Assembly (NCBI GenBank): GCA_009829735.1
Contig: CM020620.1
Location: forward strand, 25,632,951 to 25,696,950
DNA from: Pyropia yezoensis
Taxonomy: Eukaryota; Rhodophyta; Bangiophyceae; Bangiales; Bangiaceae
DNA: 64,000 nucleotides
Direction of reading: 5' to 3'
The notes under the pieces are model-generated. The model searched no databases and was not told the DNA's origin. It saw nothing but the letters and a program-made list of their open reading frames with translations. Position numbers and translations under genes: made by a program. Positions 32,546 to 42,508 of this stretch are shown piece by piece. Numbering within the stretch: position 1 is the first letter of the stretch; every line of letters starts with the position of its first letter.

Positions 32546-33660
32546 GGTCAGAAGGCCATGGCGACTTGCAGGGCGGGCATGGGAAGTGGCTCGTGGTATC
32601 CACCAAGTGCTACCGGGCTCACCCGCCGTCTGCGCGCAATCGCCTATTGCCTAATCAGTCGCTTAATAACCCGTTAACGGGCAGTGCTCCCGCGACTGCG
32701 TGCGGCTCGGCTCCTTATTGGTTGTCTCTGACCGGGACCAGCAGTAGAGTCCGCAGAGACTCGCAGGATCGCCCCACATGCTGACCTGTGGCCGTTTCCC
32801 AGACACGAGGGCCGACCGAAAAGCGGCGTGGCGTGCACCGGGGAGTCCCGGCTTGTGTCCGGTGGTCTTTACAATTACGAAAATCCGGTAGTTTACGGGG
32901 TTTTGAGTGTGCAGGCTTGTCCAGTGAGTAGTCCTATTGTCACTTCTTGTGACGATCAATCGACAGCCAGGCAGGCGGGGACAATCTTTGGCCCGCGCTC
33001 TCCCCACCGCACGCCCTTTCCACCAACCCCGACCCCCCTCCTTCACACCCGCCAGTGGCTGGCGCGGAGGCTCAGGGCCGGTGCACGGCCGAAGGAGATC
33101 TGTGGCCCTGCCAGCCGCTGCACCCGCCGCACGCTGCGGCACCGCGCGATCTGACGCCACAGATGCTTCCGCGGGGGCGACCGTGTCAACGGCAGGGGAG
33201 GGGGTGGACGCGCAGGCCCGGCGCCCTGGGGGCGGAGGCGGACGATGGCGTGGCGGACGAGGGAGGGCGCACAAGAAGCGGGGGGTGGCGTGGAGAGGGG
33301 GTGTGGAGGTGGGCGGGGAGGGCAGAGGGAGGGGGGACGCCAACGAGAGAATAACCGAGAGGGACGGCGCTGATCGCGGAAGCAGAAGCCAAAGCATCCC
33401 AAATTTGTGACGGGGAGTAGTCGGCGTTGCACGGTGGCCGCTGCTCCCTGCGAAGATCGCGATACTATTTAGCGAATATTGTGACGCCGGCGCACGCTTG
33501 ACGTGCTGGTCTCTCGATGGCTGGAGCGTCGGTCTGTGCAGGCTGTTCTCTCCTTCGATTTTAGCAGGGCCGCGTCTCTCTCGGGTGGATGCACTTCGCA
33601 CGCAGCGACGCGACCGCACTTTAATCCACATCACACCCAGTCGGAGCCGCCCCAGTTGTC
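32546..33660. other. Upstream region of the IS630-like transposase
   Basis: Mixed composition, with lower GC at 32,620-32,960 and 33,420-33,490 and GC-rich sequence between. No convincing coding frame. It may include the left end of the IS630-like element; I found no terminal repeats by eye. Confidence 0.4.
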
Positions 33661-34755
33661 ATGTTTCCCCTCGCTGTGCGGTGGCAGGTAATTCGCAACC
33701 GGCAGAAAGGACGCAGCTGGGCATCCATCGTCGATCACTGCGGTTGCAGTTTGGCTGCTGCCCAGGAGTGGTGGTCGAACTTCGAGCACCACGGGTCACC
33801 GTGGCGGGACCCGGTGTTGGAGAATCGGCACGCGGACGCCGCGCGCTTTCGCCCAGAGTTTCTGCGTGCGCTCGAGGGTCTGGTGCGCTTGTATCCCGAG
33901 ATGTTTCTGCATGAGATGAAGACAATTTTCGTTCGTCTGCTTGAGCTCCCAGGCTTTGACGCGAGCTGTCCATGCAGTGTATCAACTTTGTCTCGGATGC
34001 TGAACGCGATTGGGTTCTCCGTGAAGAAAGTGGAGCGGCTGGCTTCGGAGCGGTGCGAGGCACGGATTGTGCAACACTGCCGTCCCTATCGCGAGGTCCC
34101 TGACCGCTGCGTGGTGGTGGCAGACGAGGCGCACATCGCCGGGCCAGCCATGGTGCGTCCACGTGGCTGGGCCCCAGGGGGCCGAAAGCTGGAGATTCTT
34201 GCACTGGACCCTCGTGCTCGCGCGCGATACTCATCCACGGTGGCGATATCGCACAACCGAGGTATCCTGGAGCTCGCCGTGCACGAGGTGCCGCCGGCTC
34301 AGAATGGTGACGACTGGTTCGCTTTCTGCACGAGTCTGGCTGGGCGCATGAACGCCTTTGTGCCGGGCGCTGACTGGGCCGGCCAGCCTGACGATTGCAT
34401 CTTACTGTACGACAACGCGGCTGTGCACACGCAGGCGGCAGACGATGTGCTTGCCATCAATGGCGTGCGAAGAATGCGATTGCCTCCGTACAGTCCCGAC
34501 CTCTCGGCAATCGAGCCAACATTTGCCGACTACAAGCGCCAGGCACGGGACATCACTTTTCGTCATCCAGACCTCCCTGACCGAATGGTGCACGTGCTGG
34601 CCTTCGCCTCCATCCCGCTGTCGTCCATTCAAGGGCATTTCCGGGAGGCGCGGCGTCAGACCCTGCGCCACATCCCGGAGCTGAATGCTCCCGGGGGACC
34701 GCTGTTCGGCATCTTCCCACCCCTGCCAGTTGTTCGATCGTATCCCCAGCTTTGA
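33661..34755 (+). CDS. IS630/Tc1-mariner-type DDE transposase, apparently intact
   Basis: A 364-residue transposase starting MFPLAVRWQVIRNRQ. The N-terminus is a helix-turn-helix pair: RQKGRSWASIVDHCGCSLAA, then a second domain ending LSRMLNAIGFSVKK, the usual lead-in of IS630/Tc1 enzymes. The catalytic core follows with VVVADEAHI (first Asp), CILLYDNAAVHT (second Asp, residues about 244-255) and LPPYSPDLSAIEPTFADYK, which carries the catalytic Glu. By my count 33 residues lie between second Asp and Glu. The frame is a single exon with no stop and normal length, and all three catalytic residues are present, so the protein could be active. Activity also needs terminal repeats, which I could not identify. 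Domestication is possible but unsupported. Confidence 0.88.
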   Translation: MFPLAVRWQVIRNRQKGRSWASIVDHCGCSLAAAQEWWSNFEHHGSPWRDPVLENRHADAARFRPEFLRALEGLVRLYPEMFLHEMKTIFVRLLELPGFDASCPCSVSTLSRMLNAIGFSVKKVERLASERCEARIVQHCRPYREVPDRCVVVADEAHIAGPAMVRPRGWAPGGRKLEILALDPRARARYSSTVAISHNRGILELAVHEVPPAQNGDDWFAFCTSLAGRMNAFVPGADWAGQPDDCILLYDNAAVHTQAADDVLAINGVRRMRLPPYSPDLSAIEPTFADYKRQARDITFRHPDLPDRMVHVLAFASIPLSSIQGHFREARRQTLRHIPELNAPGGPLFGIFPPLPVVRSYPQL

Positions 34756-35610
34756 GGCCGGGCGTCCCTGTCGAGGATGGGGTAAGTTTGGGTTTGGCAC
34801 GGGCACTGGGATCCAGGGGGACATGGCGGTAGGGGGAGGGGGAGCAGAGCGGCGGTTGCTTGGGCCGCCTGTGGAGAGCGGTTGATAGGATTTTTCCGGT
34901 TGATGCGTCGCCCAGCTCCGTCGCTGTGCTCTATTCCTTTCTGCTGCCACGACCATACTTTGTGCATTCCCGTGCGTCTCGGCTCATTCCTCCCTCGCCC
35001 CACCGGCAACCCGGACCCCCTTTCTGCACACCAACTGGTTGTCTGCCGCTGAGAGTACTTCTCTCTGTTGCTTGCGGCAGCGGCGCTCTTTCAGTTTGCT
35101 CTATGGGTTACCGGTGGTAAGCGCTTTTCTGCATTCCCAGCAATCCTCTGACGCTCTCGTTCTCGCTCTGCGTTGTGCTCTTCTCAAGTGGCTGTGCTCC
35201 TTGTTCCTTTTGACGCCCATCCACCTCTGCCTGATTGCGCCTTTGGTCCTCCCGCTTTTCATTGTGGCGGACGGTTGCAACAGAGAGAGCAGGGGGGGGG
35301 GGGGGGGGGGGGGGGCGACGGGGAGGCGGCGGGGGGGTCATATTTTCCGGTTTAGACAGGAGCAGCGGAAGCTATGCCCATTTTTCCTTCACAGCGCTCA
35401 ATGTCTTGTCTCCGACCCGCCATACTTTGAGAAGCCGGTCTGGGAGTGGTCCCAGCCACAGTATCGCTTCTGCTGGGAACCACCAGCATGTTCAACGGCA
35501 CTATGGCGTGATGCAGGCGTTTATTGCTTGTCCTACACCTCTTGGTCCCGCTCTTGGTGGCAGTATCCCGTCCTGTGTTATTGGCAAAGAACAACGCACT
35601 TTACTTTGCA
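34756..35610. other. Region between the IS630-like gene and the Cys-rich gene
   Basis: T- and C-rich on the plus strand, with a G run at 35291-35315. Open frames lack motifs. The two genes converge here, so both 3' ends should lie in this region. Confidence 0.45.
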
Positions 35611-37251
35611 TCAATGCTCCCTACGGACGGATGCAATCCAGTCCCGGCAGGTTGCGCGGTGGGACCCTAGAGCCTTGTCCCCGTCGGGGAAAAGGGAAAA
35701 GAGGTTGGTCACCAGGGTACCCACGTCAGCTGACCCACCGAGAGTGGACCCACGGATGCCATACTCGGCGGCCGCCTCGTGTACGAATACCTTGAACGCT
35801 TCTCGCTCTGCCCCCTCCTCATCCCCGAATACCCACTCGGTCAGCGATGCTGCAACCTCGGTGGGGGTCATTCGGGGTGGGCCTCGAGCAGATCCCGAGA
35901 GGGCCGCCGGACGATGCGAGCCCGGCATCCCGGAGCCGCCGCCAGCCCCCGCGGTGATCTCGTCCTCGGCACGGGCCTCCCTAATGCGGGAAAAAAGAAA
36001 CAGAACATATGCACAACACCAGCGCGCATATAATGGGCACGGCCAGGTCAGTATTCCAGGCTGGTTCATCCCAAGGCACTACAATGGCGTTAAAAACGAG
36101 TAGAGGGACAGGTGGGCGCCAGGAAAAGGGAAAAAGCAGCACAACAAGAAGGGAAAAGAGGAGCCAGGAAAGTTGAAAGACGTACAGCCGATACGAGCCC
36201 GTAGGGGCCTCAAGCGCCCGAGCAGACCGCTGCAGACGCGCGGCCGTCTGTGCCTCTGCCTCGGCTTGGCGGCCGCCGATGAGGGCTAGAGCTGTCGACG
36301 CGGCTTCGTCTGAGACGACGCCACTCAGCTGTCCCGGCGTGCTCGTCACAGCGCCAGCCCACGCGCTGGCCAGAGCCGACATGCCTGTATATGCGCAGCG
36401 CGCTTGCTCCCGCGACGCCGCCAGGTTCTCGGGGGCCATGGTAGTGGCCGCGGAGCCGATTTCCTGTAGAGTATTAACCACCGTCGTTCTTGAGGCTGGA
36501 GCCCCAACCTGGTTTGCCACCAGTCCTCGACGGCGTCGGTCCTTCTCCTCCTTTTGGGCGTCCTCGGCGGCACACCTGGCGCGGGCGCGCTGCGCGGCCG
36601 CCTCGTAGAAAGCATCATTGGATGCTTTGCACACCAGGAAGCGGGAGGAGAGCTTGATGTGCGGCTTTTTGGTGAAAGTGACGCCGTTGTCAGTGATCTT
36701 TCGCTTGAACAGCCGCGTGTCCAGAGCCACTGTGTTGGGGTGGTTTCCCTTCACAGTGCATTTTGGGCACCTGAAAAAGTACACGTTCAGGGCAGCAGCA
36801 GTCACAGGGGTACACGACCAGGAGGGATAATAGTGACATCGTCAAAGAGAAAAATAGGATAGAGTCAGCGAGTGATCGAAGCGCCAATCAACATACATGG
36901 AAACTCGCCAAGGGACGGAAGGAAGAGGTGAAGCAGCTACGTGACTGAAAAAACGTACGCTCTGTCACACCAGCACCAATCGTTTGTACACGGCGTACTT
37001 GTGTACCAAGCGTGGTCCTTGTCCAGTCCATGGGAGCACTGAATGTTGTCCTTGACCAAGGAGCAGTCCTTGAAGTAGTGGGTGGACCCGGACGCAAACT
37101 CTTTGCGGTACTTGCATGCCCCACAGCTTCCGTACGCGGCCTGTGCGGGGGGTGCGACTGGTGATGCCGCACTGGCGGTGGTAGGCTCTCCTGTGGAAAA
37201 AACGCAGAACAGAAACAGCGCCACACAAACGCGACGAAACAAATGACACAT
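35611..37251 (-). CDS. Hypothetical Cys-rich protein, three exons with GTACGT introns
   Basis: No known family recognised. Exon 1 (37251-36959) may start MCHLFRRVCVALFLFCVF, which looks like a signal peptide. It then gives CGAC, KDC, IQC, TPC and WCWC, a spacing that suggests metal binding. Exon 2 (36770-36186) completes the cluster with CPKC, then KPHIKLSSRFLVC and a charged helix (AAEDAQKEEKDRRRRG). Exon 3 (35980-35611) has an acidic helical segment, TEVAASLTEWVFGDEEG, and ends SVRREH. Both introns (36958-36771 and 36185-35981) start GTACGT and end CAG or TAG, both are phase 2, and both joins are seamless. Alternatively the hydrophobic stretch is an intron 3' end (TTTTTTCCACAG before GAGAGCC), and the true first exon lies upstream. 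The Cys/His-type cluster could be a transposon-associated zinc domain; unproven. Confidence 0.55.
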
Positions 37252-38600
37252 GGGGATGCAGAAGCGCTTCACAAAGAACGTGTCAAAAACCGTGGTGGAC
37301 ACGAGCCGCGCGTGGCGCATCAGGTCGACACTGTCTGCACCGTGCTGTCGTCATTGCCGGTAGACGTGCACAATCTCGAGTGGGGTAGGGAACGCACCCA
37401 TGATAGAACGTCGCACGCTGTGTACACAAGCACGCAGCACTAGGAACTGGGGGACGTGATGGGGAACAGTGACGCGCTGCGGGACGTGCATGGGTGTGGC
37501 GACGGACAGGGACGAGGGGCGGGAAAGGGATGGGCGCGACGACGCCACGCCCAGACGACCGGTGGAGATGCCCGCTGGGGGCCATGAATTCTCAACGTGG
37601 GAATGTGACAGCATTCACGTCTTCAGAGTGACAGGACCTCTGAACTGTGACCGCGTCTGATGACAACGAATTGGACGTAATTGACCTTCATGTGTCAGTG
37701 ATCGCTGTCACGATACGGACCTGTCGGATGCACTTCACCATCCACTTTTTCTGGGAAGGACAATATTCGCCGCGTTCAGACATCCCTCCTCAGGCAGCCT
37801 GGGGAAGCCTGGGGGACTGCGAGACAGTCGCCCTGCAAGTGCGCGAACGAGTGGGTGTACCAGGGCAGCACTGTGGGCTGTGCTGCAGCCCACGCAGCAG
37901 TGCAGGCGCTGACGGACAGCAGTCGGCCGCCCCTCCTCCGCCTCCACCACTACTTGCACCGCCACCGCCACTGCCGCCAACCTCACCGCGCCACCGCTAC
38001 CACAACTGCCGCCACCGCCGCCACCGTCACCGCCACCACCTCCGCAACCGCCACCGCCACCACCTTCATCGCTGCCGTCGCTGCGTAGGTCATCGCCGGC
38101 CTTCACCACTTCTGGCGCCGACTGTCGGCGGCGCCCCACCATCGGCTGCGGACACTCGGCTGGCGGAACGCAACACGACAGATGTGCGCTGGGCGGTGAC
38201 TGCGGGGAGCGGGAGCTGGCGAATTCCCTCCTGCTGGCGGAGGAGCCGCGTGGGGAGTGGGCAGTGTGCGTTGGGGAGAGGCGTAAGGGGATGCAGGGCG
38301 ATGGAGGGGGATGGCACGGGAGGGATAGGTGAGCGGACGTGGGGGGGGCTGGAAGGGGGAGGGGGGAGAGGTGGGGTAGGGTGGGGGGGGTGTTGGTCAG
38401 GAGGGGGGGGCCGACCGGCGTCACTAACGCCGATCCGTCGAGGCGGTGGTGCCCCCCGCTTTTTCTTTGCCTAGCATGGCACGTGTACGCACGTGGCGTG
38501 TTTTCCCTGTGCAGCGTGTTATGATTTTTTTCCTGTGGCTTTCGTTTCCTTTCCTTATTCATCTTTTCTTGTCTGTGTGTGCTGGGAGGGGCACCCGCGC
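37252..38600. other. Intergenic stretch with simple repeats
   Basis: The first 400 bases could hold an upstream exon or promoter of the Cys-rich gene. A CCGCCAC-type microsatellite occupies about 37,930-38,085, and G-rich sequence follows to 38,440. Open frames here come from the repeats. Confidence 0.45.
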
Positions 38601-38624
38601 TCACGTGAGAGCTGCGCTGCTGGC

Positions 38625-39085
38625 TGGGGGGGGGTGCCGCGTTGCCGGAGGGGGCGGGGGTGTCACGCTATGGGTCGGGAGTGGCTGTGGCAATTTCGTG
38701 CTGCTGGGCGGGGCGGGAGGGCGGCCCTGCGGGGGGGGGGCGGGTTTGTCGCCCTGCCGGCGTGGGCGGAGGTGCCGCGCTGCCGGCGGGGACATGCGTG
38801 GTCGCGTCGCGCTGCCGGCCACTGTGGTGCGCAGCGCCGCGCCGCCGGCCGAGGTGGTACTTGGCGTCGGCAGCGTGGGGGGCTGGCGCCGCGCTCCCGG
38901 CGGTGGCGTGGGCCGGTGGTGGCCGCACGCGGCGTCGGGCTGCCAGTGGTGGTGGTGCGCGGCGCCGCGCTATCGGTGGTGGTGATGCACGGGCCCGCGC
39001 TTCCGGTGGTGGCGGTGATGCTGGTAGCGTGGGAGGCTCGCGCTACGCGGCCGGCAGTAGCGCGGGGTCGGGAGTAGCGGGGGGG
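38625..39085. repeat. GC-rich degenerate minisatellite (GCCGCGCTGCCGG-like)
   Basis: Variants of GCCGCGCTGCCGGC, GCGCCGCGC and GGTGGTGG recur irregularly across about 450 bases. No single period is exact. All frames are open as Ala, Gly and Arg runs, so no gene is called. Confidence 0.6.
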
Positions 39086-39371
39086 ACGGCCGCGCATTGG
39101 CCGTACACTCCAGTTTGACCGCTGCTGGGACGTGTGTTCCTCTCGTAAAATACTGCTTTTTCATTGGTGTAGGCGCTGTCAGTCACACTCCAATCACCTG
39201 ATGTCGCTTCCCGGGGCGTATCGGCTGATCCCGTATCAACCACATGTCAACTTCAGCTCAAGACCTCGTATCTTGATAGGGAACAACTGCGCTCAAAATC
39301 CCGGCTTTGAGCGAGGAAAGTCGGTTGGTGACCATACAGAAGTCCACAGTGTCTGTGTGGACCCCAAGGAG

Positions 39372-39703
39372 TAAGGATGGCAGTTAACGATCGTTAAGAA
39401 AATCCTTACCGAGTTAACGATCGTTTAACGACTTTAACGATGTCGTTTAACGACTTTACCGATCTTCCTTACCGACATACTTGTTTTGTAATTATAACGT
39501 ACTCAACAGACAATGATGTCATCTCATTCCACTCTTCATGACTGATGTCTCGAATTGCACCGTGCGTCATATAAGTGCGAAAGCAGGTGGAATTAACGAC
39601 TTCAACGAGTTCTCGTCTCGAGACCTTAACGACTTTAACGATCGTTATAACGATCGTTTAACGACTTTGGTTTAACGACTTTTCTTAACGACTGACAACC
39701 TTA
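39372..39703. mobile_element. MITE-like element with TTAACGA motif arrays and 7-bp target duplication
   Basis: A 332-bp AT-richer element. Its left end reads TAAGGATGGCAGT and its right end, on the opposite strand, TAAGGTTGTCAGT (11 of 13 identical). Both ends continue inward to CGTTAAGAAAA. It is flanked by CAAGGAG on both sides (39365-39371 and 39704-39710), a perfect 7-bp direct repeat. Inside, two clusters (about 39384-39475 and 39592-39690) contain many copies of TTAACGA, often as TTAACGATCGTTTAACGACTTT. No protein is encoded, so it must be non-autonomous. The arrays may be subterminal binding sites for a transposase. The superfamily is undetermined; neither transposase in this window can be linked to it from sequence. 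Confidence 0.75.
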
Positions 39704-39710
39704 CAAGGAG

Positions 39711-40237
39711 ACGAGGCGACGACGCCTGCGCTCGCTCATCACGTGGCCAGCAATGAACACCAACGTGTTTCTCCTCAGCTGCTGGCCTTACAGCACGGTA
39801 CGCATGTACTGTACAGTACTGTAAGTGCAGTGCATTGGACCGTGTACCCCACTGTTTACATATCTTGTACATGCACGAGGCCTTGGTGACAAGGGCCGAC
39901 CACGTGCTTGCCGACCCCGTCACAGCACGTAGCCGCCCGCCTCGCTGCGGCTGACCAACGTTCACCCCCCTTGCCGTTGCAGTCGGCGGCGGTGCGTCTT
40001 CCCTCCTTCCTGCTCGCCTGCACCACAGTGCGCACGCACAGCGAGGCGCCTCGGCTCCGCCTCGTGCATGTGGGCTGGTCGTGTTGGGGGGGTCGCGGAC
40101 GGGGCTGCCTGTCACTCGCGCGGCTCAACGGCACCTCGGCGTCGGTGTGCCTGAGGACTCGGTGCGCTTGCCCCGCCCCCGCCTCCCTCCCCACCCCCCC
40201 TGGTTCCTCCTCTCTCTTGCCCCCCTCATTCTCCACC
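39711..40237. other. Upstream region of the DHHC gene
   Basis: Includes an inverted GTACTGTACAGTACTGTA-type short repeat near 39803-39822, then GC-rich sequence leading to a pyrimidine-rich tract just before the ATG at 40238. The reading frame is open through part of it but carries no ATG or motif. Confidence 0.5.
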
Positions 40238-41695
40238 ATGCCCCCCTTTGACCGCAGTAAATACAGTGCCCCCTACCGGGGCCCCATGTCGTGGGCGCTC
40301 CCCGGCGTGCGGGTGATCCGCTTCCGCGCGTCCCGCGTGCCGGCGCTCATCCCCGTGGTGCTGGTGCTGGGCATCATTACCCTCTCCTGGGGAACAACCG
40401 TTTTTGGGGCCCTCCTGCCGCTGCTATCGTCGGCACCCCTGACGGCGCTGGCGGGCCTGCTCGTCTTCCACTCGATCGTCGCGGCGGTCGTGGCCAACTA
40501 TCTGCTGTGCGTTGCGACCGATCCGGGGAGCGTGCCGGATGACTGGCGAGCACCACCGCCGACGCCGCCTGGGGGGGTGAGCGGGCAAGGGCCGGCCCAG
40601 GAGGGGGCGGCAGGGCAAGACGCCCACGGCTTGACCGTGGGGTGTGTGCCCTCTGGCGGGGGTGGAGGTGACGGGAGTGGCATGACGGGTGATGGGGAGG
40701 CCGGCGTCCACGAGGCGCTGCTGATGGAAGACCCCAGGGGCGAGACGGATGACGCTTTTGGCGGACCGGGTACAGCTATGAAGTCATGGGAGCGGGGTGC
40801 GGACCGGCTCGGCTCCGCGGCCGGTGGGGTCGGCGGCGGCGGTGGTGGTGGCGGTGGTGGCGGGGACTCTGGTGGTGGTGGCCCTGGCGGTGGTGCCACC
40901 TTCCGCTACGCCCACTTGATGCACGAACGCAACGGTGACGGCGGGTACCGCTACTGCAACAAGTGTGGCAGCTACAAGCCCGACCGCACCCACCATTGCC
41001 GCCGCTGCGGCATGTGCGTGATGAAGATGGACCATGACTGCGTCTTTATCGCCAACTGCGTCGGCGCGGGCAACCACAAGTTTTTTCTCTCTTTTATTTT
41101 TTGGGCCTTTCTCGGCACCCTCTTCACCACGGTCGTCGCGGGGCCCGCCTTCTTCCGCATCCTCACCAGTGCGGGGGGGCATGTTGGCGCCCGCCGCCCG
41201 CGGCATATGGCCGCCGCCGCCCACGTGCTGTACGACGCGGTCGCGGCAGCCGTGTCGCGGCGGTCGGCCGGCGCCGACGGCGGCGTCCTTGGCGGCTCCA
41301 CCGCCCCCCCGCGCGCCGACCTTACGGCCCTCCTCCTTGGCGGCTACATCCTCAACACGAGCTTTACGTTTGCGCTGGGCATCTTTGTGGTCATGCACGC
41401 GTACCTGCTGTCGCGCGGGCGGACGACCATTGAAATGTACGAGCTGGCCGACGCACAGCGCCTCGCGTCGGCGCGCGCGTACGACCTCGGAGTGTGGCCG
41501 AACGTGGTGGCCACCTGCGGACCGTCGTGGTACCTGTGGGGGGTGCCCACGACGGTGGGCCTTCATGGAGGGGGGGGGGAGGGGTCGTGTGGGAGCGCCG
41601 GAGACCCTCCATTGGTGTCGTATGACGTGGGCGGGGGGGGGAGGGGGGTTGTGAGGGGGGGGGAGGCCCGCGCGGGGGAGCAGCGCAAGGAATAA
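40238..41695 (+). CDS. DHHC-family protein S-acyltransferase with variant DHDC centre
   Basis: A 485-residue membrane protein starting MPPFDRSKYSAPYRG. Two spans near residues 30-90 are followed by a Gly-rich loop, then the cysteine-rich domain CNKCGSYKPDRTHHCRRCGMCVMKMDH, then NCVGAGNHKFF, two more spans and the TTxE motif (RTTIEMYE). This order, four spans with the Cys-rich domain in the cytosolic loop, is standard for zDHHC palmitoyltransferases. The catalytic tetrapeptide is DHDC: codons GAC CAT GAC TGC near 41030-41041, so the second His is Asp. The acceptor Cys remains. Yeast Akr1 shows that a DHYC variant can work, so activity is possible but altered. The frame opens upstream without an ATG. 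Substrates and membrane site are unknown. Confidence 0.88.
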   Translation: MPPFDRSKYSAPYRGPMSWALPGVRVIRFRASRVPALIPVVLVLGIITLSWGTTVFGALLPLLSSAPLTALAGLLVFHSIVAAVVANYLLCVATDPGSVPDDWRAPPPTPPGGVSGQGPAQEGAAGQDAHGLTVGCVPSGGGGGDGSGMTGDGEAGVHEALLMEDPRGETDDAFGGPGTAMKSWERGADRLGSAAGGVGGGGGGGGGGGDSGGGGPGGGATFRYAHLMHERNGDGGYRYCNKCGSYKPDRTHHCRRCGMCVMKMDHDCVFIANCVGAGNHKFFLSFIFWAFLGTLFTTVVAGPAFFRILTSAGGHVGARRPRHMAAAAHVLYDAVAAAVSRRSAGADGGVLGGSTAPPRADLTALLLGGYILNTSFTFALGIFVVMHAYLLSRGRTTIEMYELADAQRLASARAYDLGVWPNVVATCGPSWYLWGVPTTVGLHGGGGEGSCGSAGDPPLVSYDVGGGGRGVVRGGEARAGEQRKE

Positions 41696-42508
41696 CAAAA
41701 CAAGACAGCGCCGGTGCATCCGGACGACGACCGACACGCTGCGCGCCGCACAGGCGCCCGACGGGGGCTGTAGAACCCGCGGCGTGAGGCCGCACGGGGG
41801 AAGAAAAGGGGGGCGGCGGCGAAGGCCCGCCCGCCGCCGCCACACTGCCGGCTCACAACACGCCGACCACGCCCGCGAGCGGCAGGCCAACCGCCCGCAC
41901 CGGGCAGGTGCTGACGCCACCAAGACCGCCCGTGGGGTACTCGAGAGGGAGTTGATGGGCGGCGCCCGGCGAGCATGCACGCTTTCTCACGTTAAGAGAC
42001 ACGTCCCCCGTCCCGCCCAAACCGCAGAGGGGAAAGGGGAAGTACCTCGGCTCAAGCCCCTCCCAGCCCCGACCGCCAGCCCTGCGGTGCATCCCCCCCA
42101 TCCTCTGAAGCGGGCAGGTCGTGCCTGGCACGATGTCCAGGGTGCAGCGATGGAGGGAAATGTCGACGCAGCCGGGGACGGGTCGGGCGCGGCGACGACC
42201 AGACAACTCGCCGGCACGCCCACCGTGCACCGCTGCGGCCGCGGATGCCACTGGCGACAGGTGGGTAGGAACGCCAGCGCAAGCGCCCCCTCCTACTCGC
42301 CGCCACTCTCGCCGCCCTACCGCCACCACTGCTCCCGGCGCAACGGCCGCGGGACGCCGCGCAAACGCGTGCATTCCGGGCGCCCGCTGCTCCCGCGCCC
42401 CGCCCCCTTTCCCCCCGACGACCCATCTCCCTCGCGGGCACGCACACACATAGAGGCGAAGAGACAGCGCCCCCCTCCTTCCCCCCAAACACACGCCCCG
42501 GGAAATGC
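41696..42508. other. Convergent intergenic region
   Basis: Contains the 3' ends of the DHHC gene (+) and the TatD gene (-). It is GC-rich, open in many frames and without recognisable motifs. Confidence 0.5.

Noticed and set aside
38446-39118. Several 140-190-residue frames near 38.5-39.1 kb
   Set aside because: All derive from GC-rich minisatellite DNA and overlap on both strands.
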